Source: Nectonema munidae (Eukaryota; Nematomorpha; Nectonematoida; Nectonematidae). From it: DNA of 64,000 nt. Positions 12,701-24,305 of the stretch are shown piece after piece (position 1 is the stretch's first letter; the number at the start of each line of letters is the position of its first letter). Under the pieces are notes generated by a model. It was not told the origin of the DNA. It worked only from the letters and a program-made list of their open reading frames with translations, and did not search any database. The translations under genes were made by a program, and so were the position numbers. The stretch lies in assembly GCA_030549495.1 (NCBI GenBank), contig JAUIRK010000065.1, positions 196,001-260,000 of the forward strand, written 5' to 3'.

Positions 12701-15700
12701 CCCTCTATTGCGGCATTTTCTTGTTCTTGTTTAATTGTAAACTGTTTTTGGAAGTGCCTATTGCTCTCTGCTTTTAGGTTCCCTCACTGACGGAAGATCT
12801 TCTTTCGTCTATTGATAAGCCTCTTGAAATTGGAACCGATGAAATCACTGGCAGACAATACCTTCTTTCCGATCTTAATAGAGATGGTGACAGTTACAGG
12901 TTTTTCTTCTCTTTTCACTTAAGCACACACAAACAGGAATGATTAATGATGCCAACCTCAACAATACTTCTCTTTTAAAAACCGTTAGAGATCAGAGAGA
13001 GAGAGAGTTACCCCTTTAATCTGTTCATTCAGTTATGAAACAAACAGTTATTTCCTCGTCTAGAATGATGACAACTCTGGCAACATATCACGTGAAAACA
13101 TGTTATCTTATCATTGCTTTAAAAATTCATTTATCTAATTAACAGTAGACTTATATTTTCACACAATTTTTATTTAAAAATGAATCTCCATAGCTTGTAT
13201 AAGTAAATTAATACACTAAAATTATATTGTAAGTATTGTCCTTTTTTATGAATATTTTAAACTTTTTTTTAAATATATTTAAAGTTCTTTGCAGAGATGG
13301 GTCCAGAATTTTGCGATCGTTATTTCCTCATTTCGCATTTTATCAGAATGTTATGCGTATGGCTTGCAACTCTAAGTTGGACCTTTTTAATGTTTATCCC
13401 TTGGCCCATCTTTTTGAGATTTCGTGTAGATCGTAAGCAGACACGTTTACTTTTCCAGTCCATATATTTTTTAGCAAGCAGACGTCCACGTGTATAGAAG
13501 AAGCCAGCACGATTGCTTCTAATAAGCCAGCGTGATTTTAAGTCAGTAGAAATAATCAAAAATGTTGCGTAAGAGTGCGATTTGTAGTTATCCAAATATT
13601 TCAGGTTTTTTGTCCTTCAGATAATTTTAATATAAAATTTACATGTAAGTTGTAGACTCTTATAATATAATATGTATCTGATTGATCACACACATGTATT
13701 AATCATTCTTTCTCTCACATCCTATCTTTCTTATTCGACTTCTCTAATCCTTCATTATTGTGTCTTTTTTTCAAATGGAGGTTGAAGGCTTTACACTTGA
13801 TATTGATCGAAAAAGGCCCAGGGGAGTTGAAATATCCGATTTAGTAACGTTTTGTCGTCTTTATTATCGCGTCTTTATTATTATTTCAAACTAATGATGT
13901 CTAACCTTCTTCATCATTTTTATATATACTTTTGGATATGAAATATAGAGACGAATCGACTTATAATATAAAATTATTGTTTTGTGCTTTATCAAGCTCA
14001 AACTCATAATATTAAAAGCTTTTCAAAGAAAAAAGCTAAAAAGTCTGTTTGCAAAGGTAAATGAGCTAAATTTTTAAAAGTTTAAAATATTTCACATCAA
14101 AATCTTTAATTGGTTTCCTTTTTAAAAATAAATATTCCCAACCAAAGTATGTAAAATGTAAGAATGTCAACAAATCATTATTATCCACAATGTATGTATG
14201 CTGCTTGCATTACTGATAGTAGGAAAAGTTTTCCTACATATGATATATTTTTTAAGTCAATCTATGTTTCTGATGTCATCCCATTTTTCATTGATATGCC
14301 TTAAATAAATATCTATACTTCTGTGCAGTTAGATTTGTCGCTATCTTATAAATGCGTAAGTTTATTTTTAGAATCGCGAGGAAACATATTCAACTCGGCT
14401 TCCAAATAAACATAAAATACTTAAGACCAATTCTTACGCCCTGCTTGGACTAATTAGGAGTCATTCCTTTTGCTTACAATAAAAATTTTTTTTTTTAAAT
14501 TCGACCTTCGGCTACTAAATTTTATTAGACACCGACTCCAACTCAACTAAAATCTGAAACTCACGCGATTTTCGATTTTGCAATCCTATTTATATCATTA
14601 ACAAAAAATGTCTATAGTACTTGTTTGTAAGTTTTTTCATATAGGACACGTGTTCTGGAATGATTAGACCGTTTTTAGTTTTTGTTTGTGCTTGCGCTTG
14701 AATAAATCTTGAATTGATTCCTTGACTTCATCTACTCTATTCTCTCTTTTTTAAATCCTCCCATTAGCTTATTTGCCGTCAGTAGAGAATATTCCTCAGC
14801 TAAAAAGAAAAAAGCTTAGAATGCGGCTGATCTTTAAATTTTTTAAACTAAAAATGGCATAAATTCCATACATTGAAAAAAAAATTCTACTTCTTTTTGT
14901 GCGTTTAGATCTCCTTGGAGCAATGTGTTTTTTCCAGAACTCGAAGATGGTACTCTTCCTTCAGAGGAATTACGAGAGCTGGAAATCACTGCGAACAACG
15001 CGTTTGAAATATACCGACAATTGTATCTCTCTTTCACACAAATACTAATCTCTTTCTCCCGCATTGTAATGAGATGAGTGCGAAAGATGCTTTTTTAAGT
15101 TTTGTGGCATGTTCCCTCCCAGACTTGTTATTATTTTATCTTTAATATTTCATCCTTCAATCCGAGTTTTTTGCTAATTGTACAATTGAAAAGTTTTTTA
15201 AATTTTAAAGACGCGTAGTAATGTTTCAAGTTGGTTTGTTTCTGTCGTCTCTAAAAAGAGTGCAGCTTTTTACGTGCAAAGCATCTTCGGTTATTGCTAG
15301 TAAAAGCAATCTTACAAAATTACGGAAGAACTTTACGAGCAGGATTATATGCAGATTTATGGCATTCAAAGTTGTATGATGATGACATGACATATTGAAA
15401 ATCGTAGTTGTTGATACCGTAAATGCTAAAAAGCACAAATTTAGAGCGAAACTAGAATTCTCATTTTAATGATACAAAATGCTCAATTTTTTGGAATAAA
15501 AATGAAATGAGTACGTATGTATTATATTTTAGTTTGTTATTTCAATGTTAGTTAAAATTCCTATTTGTCTAAATTGTTCTAGAAATAGAAAACAATGACG
15601 TGACTATATAAATATTTTCAAAAGTATGATGTTTTGTAGTATATAATATGGGGTACCGACTGATATACTCAAACAATTATATTGAAGGCATGCATACAAT

Positions 15701-18700
15701 TTGTAAATTCTAATACAGTGGCTCTCAACCTTTTTACCACTGATTTACATTGTATATATTAATTAACGCAACAAGGCGCTTTTTTATTTAACACATTTCA
15801 TTTTCCTAATCATGGTAAATACTATTTTGCATAGGTACTACGAAGGCGGACTATCATCTGTCTACATGTGGGATTTGGATAGTGGATTTGCAGCGGCCAT
15901 CTTGATTAAAAACAGCGGTGAAGCTGGTTCATGGGATTCAATCCATGTCATTGAGATTCAGGTTACTCCTTTTTACTTCTTCCTATTCTTCATGCCATTT
16001 TGCATCTTGAATCCAAGATTTGAATTCATCTTCATTCATTTGAAACACTAAAAACGAACGACCTTCCTTTAATTCTTATCCCGTTTTAACTCTTTTGCAA
16101 AAAGTGTTGCAGATTTTTCAATGTATCGCAATACTTTTATTAAATATTGGTTATTTTTTATCATCGTGCCAGTAGTCAGCCTCTTAAAGGGTATCATCAA
16201 AACGCTGTTTTTTGTTGCGCCAAATAATCCATTTTTGAATTCTGAAATTATAGATAAATCGTATAAGAAAAAATTTAGATAAGCTATAAAAGAACTATTT
16301 TTGAAAATCTATCAGGACACATCAATCAAATGACATATTTTCTTATCTAAAAGAACATGAAAACATTTTTAATTAATTTAATTTTATATTCATTAATTAA
16401 ATTTATTTTTGTTGGAAATAAAAAAAATTCTTTTTCCGTTATTTATACAAAAAGTGCAGAAAACTGTTTTTGATTGCCTTATGTTTTCTCGGTATCAAAG
16501 ATCTTAAATATTTAAAAACACAAGAATAAGATAACAAGTGATCCTTATGCCATATCTGATTGTTCAATGCGCTACTCTTCAAGCATGCTTCTTGGCCTGA
16601 GTATACACTAAGAATGGTTTTCCTACTTCAAAATATTTTGTGTATTTACGATCTCAATTATACTGATTGCAACGAAACTTGTTCCTAAAATATCGCAACC
16701 ATGTCAAAAGAGTATTTTGTTTTGATTAAAATCCCAATGGATTAACATTTTTTTGTAAATTTCTCTCTCTTTTTTAATAAGAAAGTGGAATTTAACTGGA
16801 TTAAGGAAAGCGAATCGAGGAATATTCTAGCCAATGATAGAGTATCATTCGTTTTTACATCCATACTATAATTTCATGTATACGTGTGCGTATTCCAGGG
16901 ACGGAGGCCTCACCTCGGTACGGAGCCTTTGACATGGTCTGAATATGTTTATAGATGTGCTTGGGTAAAACTTTTTCCTCATTTTTTTGAACCGTTGCTA
17001 TTTTTCATTTCAGGAAAAAGGAAAATGCGCCTTTTATAAACTGACGTCTACCGTGATGCTTTACTTGGTAACGGATGACTCCAAGACCGGAAGTGTCAAT
17101 CTGGGTGGAAGTATTACGAGACAGGTTTGTTTTCTTTTTTATCTATTTTATTTCGCTCTTTATCCACCCTTATTTGTTTATCCAAAGAATTTCATGACCA
17201 GATTTTTTATAGAGATGTAAAGTATATTTTTCAAAAATACTTTCAATTTGCACTGGAAGCTGTCCAAAGTGTATCGTATTAAAAACCTAGGCTTAGTCCA
17301 AAACTACCTTAAAACCAATTTATAAAATTTTAAATTAAACGTGTGCTTAAACTCATTTTGTTCATTTACACCATAAATTAGTTTATAAATAATAGAAAAT
17401 GATGGGCCCCTTTTCAAAAGTTGGACTTGTTCGAATGTTGAACTAAAGCGAAGTTTACTTTACTGACATTTTTAAAATTTGAAAGTACAGTAATAAATTT
17501 GCATTACAGAGCAACGTTTGTAACTCAGGCACCACTTTTTTGAGCTGGGCATGATTTAGTTAGACATTAGGATGGTTTTTAAAACATGGTAAAAGTTTAG
17601 AAAAATATTCATCTCCTAGCCATTAGATCTGTTATCGCAACAAGATAAATATATAGGAGACAAAATTTTGAGTTACTTGAACTAATTTTATTAGTCTCTC
17701 AAGTATGACATTTATTAACACAAACACATTACTTATATGTACTATTTTGCAAGTGTTAATTTATTTGAATTTGGATATTTTTGCTCTGTGATCTTGAACA
17801 ATTTGTAAAAGATATGGCCTTTGTTCTTCATCTTTAGTTATTGAAGAACTATACTTTTCAATAAAAGCCATACACCCTCTTTTCATCGCAATCTTTGACG
17901 GTTTTCAAACCTTTTATTATATTCATGGCTGACTTGTAACTTTTACGATATTTCCTTGTTGATGAATCAAATTTAAGAAAATCAGTTTAAATATCGAGAA
18001 TGCTGAAATGATTTTTTGACACAAGGTTTTCAAGGGAATGTTTTATTGTTGTTTTGAATGAAAATTTGATCCCCTTGCTTAAATTTTCTCTATTTGTATT
18101 TTCATTCATGGCTTTAACGATTGCTTTCTTTTTATCAGAAGAAACTGAAGGACCAAACAAAGCTTGAACAACGTGCTCTTCGCTTAAATACCATAAATGG
18201 TTGAAAATGTATCTAGCGCTGTTTTTAAATATGTGGATTAATTTTTTCATCTAATGACGCTTAAATCTTTTAAATATGGCCACATCTTTACCCATTGAAG
18301 GGCCAAGAGAAGATCTAAAAACATCAGCTAAAACAATTTCAAAAATGTTGATGCCTACAGGAAAAGTATAAAAGATTTTTCCCAGTTTTTCTTCAAACAA
18401 TTTGCATATTCCAGATTTTATGTCTGTGCTTATAGCTGTTGTGTCAAAACAAACTGCTATCATATTTTTTTGAATTTTCCAGTTAAGTTATAGATACATT
18501 ATCGCTGTTGCTTGTGCTTTTCCAGTGCAAGAAAGCAGTTTTGGAATAGCTAATCATTTTTGTATTTTATATCCAGAGATTAAGACTGAAAGACGATCCT
18601 CTTATTTTCTTCCTCTTATGGTATCATTTAAAATTTCTCCATCCCAATGGGCCATAAGCGGACCATTAAAACTGCTCTATTGTTTTGAAAATGTCTGCTC

Positions 18701-21700
18701 GACAATCAGGTCCTGCTCTTCGAATCCAAGATCTATCAATGTTATAATTTGAAACCAATTTTCAATTGGTTTTGCTAGTTAATTTTTTAAAGTATGTATA
18801 CTGTATAGTTAGTTTTAGGTATATTTGTTTTATTGTTATAGTTGATAAAGAAGTAACTTTTTATTTTCAAGCTGTTTGCTACTTAGTTGCCAATGTTGCT
18901 AAGTTTATGGGAGATTTGATATTGAGAGATGCGAACTATTAGATAGTTAGGAGCCATTAAAATTTCTAGTAGCCCCGGATCAAGGTCCGCCTTCTTCATA
19001 ATTATCCAGCAATGGTGAAGTCTCTGTGATGCTTTTTAAATTCAGTGTACATATATACAACACACGTAAGACATTTTTTACATACATTTAATAACGCCAT
19101 TTCGACATCTGGAGACTTAATAACACAGAATATTAGAATTAGAATAACAGAATGGATATAGGATACTCTTATATAGGATATTTTAGAAATGTTTGTGAGT
19201 AGTCCGAAAGCACATTTACACTCAAAGGAGACTTGGCAGGTATCATTATTTGAGGGGAGTAGCGATAGAATGCAACAAGTTTTTCAAGACTACTGAATAC
19301 CGTAAACACTCGTGTTTGATTCGCTAACGTGGATAATTAACCCGCCTCCCAATCATAAGCTTCTATTTCCGTAACGAATATCACTTGCATAAAGTTTTAT
19401 GAAAATTCATTCAAATAGAAAAGCAAAGGATTCATTTTCGAAAACCAATCTCTGAAATGGTTAGCTCTTTAAGGACCAAAATTTGGAAAAGTATTCTGCT
19501 TTCTTTTTAAAAGAGAGGATATTCATATTTTGCGACACCGACTTCAGATTGGTTCTCGAAGTATTAAGTAAAAATGCAAGTCTCAGTTTGTTTGGATTAA
19601 TACTTAAAATTTTAATTTTATTTCAGGTGGAAGCAGAGCATGCGTTGCCGGATAGCAGTCATCATGTTTTGAACATTGGCAAAATGGTTGAAGTATGCTT
19701 TTTTAATCACATAATATAGCCTTTCTTCTTTAAAGTTTTTCCCAATCTATAATTAAATGTTCCAATACGCAAATGAAAAGGAATAAATATTCTCTTCAAA
19801 TGTAATAAGTATTCTGTGAATTGGAGTTCTAAATTATCCCAAAAGTCTTTCTGCATGATCTCGAAGTCTATTGATCCGAAATCTATTTAAAATTTAATGA
19901 GGAAAACAAAAATTCTTTTCTTTTGAATGTTTTTCAAATTGCAAAAAGATTCTCTAATCCTTTACAATTTTCCAGATGAGCAATTTATTGTTACAAAATA
20001 AAGCATTGATTAATGTGTGCAATACTTATGACGTTTTTCAACAGTTCTTTTCTTTGCATATCCATTGCACATCATACTTAAGCTACATCAGGGATTCTGA
20101 AACGCTACTCTGAGGTCCAGAACCACCAGTGCTCAAAATGTTTTACTAATGATTTTCTAATCAGTAATGCTATTTTCATAGATTATTTTGTATTCATGCA
20201 TCAGTTGTCCTAGGTATCAGCTGTGTTGGTCACGCGCGTTCTTTTCAATCCGCCTATCTTCTAGAACTATCGCTTTTAGATATTAGTTTGTAGTGTCTCA
20301 TATCTTCATTCTTGAAACAGTAATTTTATAGTAGTTCTTTTAATCAGGGTTACTGAGCTTGGAGCAAAAATATCCAACTGCCACTCAAAATACTCTAAAT
20401 TTAATGCCAAGTCTTCAATTCGACTTCGACTAAAGAAGAGCCGCTCCATATGTTTTCAAAAATAAAATCATTTTTTTTTCATTATCTAAAATATTTAAAA
20501 AAAAAACCAACTTTGACTCCAAAATTTTTTACGCTATCTTAATTTTAATGACGTTTACAAAAAAATTTTTTTGCCAAATGTTGCGCTTATTTATATTTTA
20601 AAATTATTTTTAAATAATACATTTTTAATGAATTCTTTATCTAAAAGAAAGAAATGTCTTAACGATCCACATACGTTTTGCTACATCATTATTATGGGCG
20701 TGAGTAGGGTTGTTGGTTAGATGCTGGATTCGATAACTCAAGGTCTTGGGTTCGATTCCGCATCAAGCCTGCTTTCCTCATAGTTCGATACAAGCGGCGC
20801 AATTGTGCCTTCTCGATGAAAACACCCTATGGTACCTTTACCATTACATCTGTGGTAATTTTAGTTTAAAATGTGAAAGACGTAATATTACTCATTTTGT
20901 AAATAGAGCGTACCCCGCTTACTTTAAAATAGCACTTAGAGATCAGGACAAAATTTGCAAAACTTACTTGGAAACTTTATGATCTTGGTCGCAAAGAAAA
21001 CATGCTGCACATCTTCAGTTTGGCTTACCTGTGGCTTGGAGGGAACCTACAAATCATTCAAATAACTTCTACTTTGTCTTATAGATGTTAAAGGCTTTAA
21101 TAAAAAAAATAAACAGTATCTTAGATATCCAAATATTCCATCTGTGCTTTCTCTAATGTCGTAAAAAACTTTTTTAAAAATAAAAATCAAGAGATTTTCT
21201 GCTGTCCAGTTTACAAAGCCTTTGGATGTAGAATGAGTATTAAAATACATTACTTAGACAGACATTTAAATGAGCCTTCGCAAAATTTAGGTGAAGTAAG
21301 CGAAGAGCAAGGTGAACGTTTTCACCAAGACATTAAAATAATGGAAAAACGCTACCAAGGTCTTTGGGATTCAAAGATGATGGCAGATCATTATTAATTT
21401 TTACGTATCCTAAGCACATTGGAAAAATTCGCTAATAAACATGGCGAATGGGCATCTAAAATTCTAACTTTTCAACCTTTACTCTAAATTTTGCACAACT
21501 TTCCTACTACACATAAATTTTTACTTAACATCTCAGGTTCGGTTCGTGATCGTAATATCCCCTATACCAGAAATTAAAAATATGTTTTTTGTTTAAAGTT
21601 GATTGAATTTTTTAAATCCGCATTTAACATTTTAGTCAAATTTGTTTCATCCTAAAAATTTGCATTTATTCCTTCAATCATAAATACATACATTCATATT

Positions 21701-22304
21701 CAATTCCTTCTTTCTTAATTAACACAATATGACAGGTGAATAACAGTTGCAGTTTTTTCATTTTGATTGGACTTCATAGAGTAAATTATTTATTTGAAAT
21801 TTTTTTTTAAAATATCTATAAAGCGTAGAACTGGTTTCTGATCAACTTACCTACTGCTAGACCAGTGGTTCTCTACCGGAGAGGAATTTGACATATCCTA
21901 GAAAAATGTTGAAACTGCAAACCGACAGTGTGGAGTTCAGAAGAGATGAAACTTTCAATATTTTTATTTAAATCAAACGACATTTTATTTGTGTATTAAA
22001 TGTGCATAACCCCGCTTTAAAAATATTCTTTTTAGAAGTGGTACATTCTAAACTTTTAAAGTCAAACCTTTTGTTCGGAATCATTCCTTTGATCCGTTCC
22101 AGTTACTGGCCAATGATTTCCTATTAAAGCTTTGTTTACATCGATTAGGACATGGAGAATAGAATTCGCATCACGCTCAAAGAAGTCTACTTTGAAAAGA
22201 CGAAAGACATCGTCAATTCCCTGCGTTGCGTCTCCACCGTGCAAAATGAGCTAAAACAAGAAGAATTGCAAAACGATCTCTTTAACGCGCTCTCCAAAAA
22301 CTGA
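9627..22304 (+). CDS. CAPZB: F-actin-capping protein subunit beta, seven coding exons (start codon exon not found)
   Basis: CapZ beta pairs with CapZ alpha to form the heterodimer that caps actin barbed ends, in the cytoplasm and in sarcomeric Z-discs. The exons are 9627-9716, 12778-12899, 14909-15022, 15835-15961, 17014-17124, 19627-19692 and 22149-22304. They give 261 residues in the right order: [98 protein letters not shown]. All have AG acceptors and GT donors, and the junction phases agree. Family length is about 270, so only the initiator Met seems absent; in vertebrates the first exon carries the start codon, and here it should lie upstream. The C-terminal actin-binding tentacle ends in [10 protein letters not shown]. 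Introns hold transposon and SINE debris. No frame-breaking change was seen, so the gene looks functional. Confidence 0.95.
10747..10778. repeat. piggyBac-like terminus ending in TTAA, second copy
   Basis: It matches 9293-9324 and again ends in TTAA. Further GCAGACGA motifs (minus strand) lie just inside, near 10700 and 10730. They are shared with the short element at 59505-59624, which suggests one family with repeated subterminal motifs. The frame at 10569-10306 on the minus strand may be internal to the same element, but I recognise no transposase motif in it. Confidence 0.4.
11340..11900 (+). mobile_element. Decayed Tc1/mariner-type transposase remnant
   Basis: This lies inside CapZ beta intron 1 as numbered from the first exon found. 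[18 protein letters not shown] near 11647-11700 matches the second catalytic block of arthropod Tc1/mariner-like transposases (usually DEA.FHLSG..NRHN). Later pieces read [13 protein letters not shown] and [18 protein letters not shown]. Upstream, [16 protein letters not shown] may be the helix-turn-helix region. Many stops and frame changes break it. No terminal repeats were located. Confidence 0.6.
12778..12899 (+). CDS. CAPZB: CapZ beta exon encoding [11 protein letters not shown] to GDSYR
   Basis: Acceptor CTTTTAG, donor after TACAG (GTTTTT). It begins in phase 0 and ends with two bases of the Arg codon, which the next exon completes. The segment NRDGDSYR is a signature of the family. Confidence 0.93.
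14909..15022 (+). CDS. CAPZB: CapZ beta exon encoding SPWSN to YRQ
   Basis: Acceptor GCGTTTAG; the first base completes Arg, followed by [14 protein letters not shown] and [16 protein letters not shown]. The donor is at TT|GTATCT, leaving two bases of a Leu codon. Confidence 0.92.
15716..15760. repeat. hAT-type MITE terminus
   Basis: CAGTGGCTCTCAACC is a typical hAT end. No matching opposite end was found nearby, so this is a fragment in a CapZ beta intron. Confidence 0.35.
15835..15961 (+). CDS. CAPZB: CapZ beta exon encoding [14 protein letters not shown] to VIEIQ
   Basis: Acceptor GCATAG; the first base completes Leu. It contains the conserved core [17 protein letters not shown] and [10 protein letters not shown] and ends in phase 0 at CAG before GTTACT. 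The loop between ILIKNSGE and WDSIHV is several residues shorter than in vertebrates. Confidence 0.95.
17014..17124 (+). CDS. CAPZB: CapZ beta exon encoding [16 protein letters not shown] to GGSITRQ
   Basis: Acceptor TTTCAG and donor CAG|GTTTG, phase 0 at both ends, 37 codons. [11 protein letters not shown] and NLGGSITRQ match the family closely. Confidence 0.95.
17770..18765 (-). mobile_element. Unclassified multi-copy element family 2, decayed copy
   Basis: Reading leftwards: [90 protein letters not shown], then [12 protein letters not shown] and [10 protein letters not shown]. The order and several blocks match the remnant at 53780-54605 (STASNTGIHNGAC, GPGACHSARRMARM type text, HLCYLPEH). 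I know such text only as uncharacterised repeat-borne proteins of invertebrates and cannot name the transposon class. It is broken by several stops and frame changes. It lies in the CapZ beta intron between 17124 and 19627. Confidence 0.65.
19627..19692 (+). CDS. CAPZB: CapZ beta exon encoding [20 protein letters not shown]
   Basis: Short 22-codon exon, acceptor TTTCAG, donor GAA|GTATGC, phase 0 at both ends. It corresponds to the vertebrate stretch ending in HIANIGRLVE. Confidence 0.92.
20696..20850 (+). repeat. tRNA-derived SINE, copy 1
   Basis: It starts GGGCGTGAGTAGGGTTGTTGG (an A-box-like head) and has the exact B-box form GGGTTCGATTCC at about 20750. A shared tail follows, with GATACAAGCGGCGCAATTG and CTTCTCGATGAAAACA. 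The same unit occurs at 22975-23105 and, reversed, at 34560-34705. The tRNA-like promoter head, about 150 bp length and dispersed copies define a SINE. It sits in the last CapZ beta intron, directly before a copy of family 1. Confidence 0.75.
20840..21490 (+). mobile_element. Unclassified multi-copy element family 1, internally deleted copy
   Basis: The N-terminal block [20 protein letters not shown] then [17 protein letters not shown] and [14 protein letters not shown] matches the start of the larger copy at 24306-25980. The C-terminal block [33 protein letters not shown] matches its end. The middle (about 300 residues) is nearly all missing, and stops break the rest. It lies in the last CapZ beta intron. 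Confidence 0.7.
21863..21920. repeat. hAT-type MITE terminus
   Basis: CAGTGGTTCTCTACCGG resembles a hAT end. The partner end was not found. Confidence 0.3.
22149..22304 (+). CDS. CAPZB: CapZ beta last exon with stop
   Basis: Acceptor CGATTAG. It encodes [50 protein letters not shown] and TGA at 22302-22304. This is the C-terminal helix and actin-binding tentacle. A poly(A) signal follows at 22538-22543. Confidence 0.95.
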   Translation, partial: DMENRIRITLKEVYFEKTKDIVNSLRCVSTVQNELKQEELQNDLFNALSKN

Positions 22305-22537
22305 AATGCCCAATTAATCTGTCACAGTCCTGGATTCTCTTGTATATCTATGTATGTATTTTGTGCACATGGGAAAGATGTAGAAGCTCTGTAAATATTT
22401 TCCGCACACCCAATTTCTCCTGACGTGTCTATCATACATTCTTCTCTCTCACAAAGTTTTTGTGGCATTAAATTCTTTTCTCACTTTCTTCTTTATATCA
22501 ATTTCCTGGATGAATTTTTAAGCTGAGTGCTTCGAAA

Positions 22538-22543
22538 AATAAA
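22538..22543 (+). terminator. Poly(A) signal of CapZ beta
   Basis: AATAAA lies 234 bases after the stop codon, in a T-rich 3' UTR. It is the first match to the canonical hexamer after the stop. Confidence 0.5.
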
Positions 22544-22970
22544 TTATATGTCATTATTTATAGCACTAATAATAATTATAAGATGTATTGAATTTTAACG
22601 CCATCTAGAACTTTAGAAACAGGAATAATTTGCTCTTGATGATGCGTTTCGGAGTTGTAGTCGCCATCAGTAGACCGAGATGATGTGATAGCTAAAATGC
22701 TACATTTATGTTTATTAAAGGACTTATTAGGCGAGTGTTTGTGACCTGCTGTTGGTTGAGAAGCAGAACTTTAAATCTTTGAAATTTTTGTGAGAACCTC
22801 ATGCTTTCTTAACAGTTTTACGATTTCGGTTAAGAAAATTAAAATTTTATGTGATGATAATTAAATTAAATAGATAAGAAATGTTAAGTTCATTACAAAA
22901 TAATAAGTTACTTCTTTATCTCTAGCCTACTTTAAAAAATTAATTGCTTTTCAATAAACTAGTTTTTAGA
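22544..22970. other. No gene recognised
   Basis: AT-rich intergenic sequence downstream of CapZ beta with no sustained frame. Confidence 0.4.
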
Positions 22971-22974
22971 ACTA

Positions 22975-23105
22975 GGGGTGAGTAAGATTGGTTTTGTACT
23001 GGGTTTCGATAACTCAAGGTCTTGGGTTCGACCCCGCATCAAGCCTCCTTTCTCATAGTTCGATACAAGCGACGCATTTGTGTCTTCTTGATGAAAACAG
23101 TCCAC
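22975..23105 (+). repeat. tRNA-derived SINE, copy 2
   Basis: It shares the head GGTGAGTAAG, the core GATAACTCAAGGTCTTGG, the B box GGGTTCGACCCC and the tail GATACAAGCGACGC with the copies at 20696 and 34560. The homology stops soon after GATGAAAACA. Confidence 0.7.
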
Positions 23106-23109
23106 GAAA

Positions 23110-24300
23110 AAAAACACTTAAAATGTTTTTTCTAATAAATTTAAGCATGGATACGTTTAATATGCGCATTGATTGAAAAATCCTTTGTTTGAAACTAGTA
23201 TTTCTAAATTTCTTTTTTCTGGAAAAATGACTAGTTCTTGGTTTCCCGCAAATCAATTATTTTAATCTGGCTTCAAAATTATGAGTTTTAAAAGTAAGTA
23301 TGTAAATAGAGCACTTCGGGGTGAAATAAAAGTATTTATTCTTGTATGATTCTTCTTTAAACTTTGTACGAGCAAAAGTTAACGTGGAAGTCGAAAGAAA
23401 TTGCGATCGTTTAAATGAAGAAACCAATTTTTAGAAAAGTATATTTTTGATTGAAAGAATAATAATTAAGATAAATACTATGAAAGTTTTTAAAGAGACT
23501 GATAGATGATGTGAGTAAAGAGAAAGGGAATGTATTAAAAAATGCAGAAAACCATTCCAAGGTTAATATGTATTCTCGAAGATAAAAATCAAATAAACAA
23601 AAACTTTGCTTTTTTTATTTAAAAATAATTTAACGTTTCATTGCAAACAAATGAAAAATTTATAAATCACGTTAAGCAAGAATATTCGCGGGAGCAAAAA
23701 ACGAGACAAGTTAGTTCGGGAACTTGGAAAGCAATACTAGTTTAAGTGTGTAATTTGTTGAAAATCCTGTCACCTTATTTCTTAATTTTATTGAATATCA
23801 TATAATTGATCAAAAATTATCTTTTTTTTTAATTATTCTTAAAGTTTCTTATTAGTTTTTGAACAAGGATTTTTTAAATGAACTAATTAAATTTTTTGTA
23901 AAAATTAAATCAATTTGAGGCTTTGCCAAATCTTTTAACATAGTTTCGTTGTCGTTTTAGATGTTTTATTTTTTTAGAGGATAACATTACCTAATTGTTT
24001 AGTCTTTCTTAGAAGGTTTTGACCGTAAGTTCTGTTTTCATTTTGAATCCTCAAAGCAATAAAACATCAAGGATGCTGTAAACGATTGTTTTTTTTAAGT
24101 TGCCAGAATTTTTTCAACAAATAATTTTTATTTTATATTTTTTTATTTTATTTAATTCGCTCTAATTCAACAGCAATTGTCTTTTTTGGAAAACTGCATA
24201 AAATTTTTTAATAGTAAAACTTCTAATATCAAAATTGCTTATAAGTCGTTCTCAAATTATTTTATTTCTAAAAAGTAAGCTAATCATATTTATTTTTATG
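23110..24300. other. No gene recognised
   Basis: Very AT-rich, T-run-laden sequence without a sustained frame. Nothing distinct was seen before the family 1 element. Confidence 0.4.
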
Positions 24301-24305
24301 TTAAA

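Noticed and set aside
13236-13600. Overlapping frames on both strands, one (minus) reading DNYKSHSY and [11 protein letters not shown], loosely like piggyBac
   Set aside because: The resemblance is a few residues only, with no catalytic Asp context and no TTAA-bounded ends.
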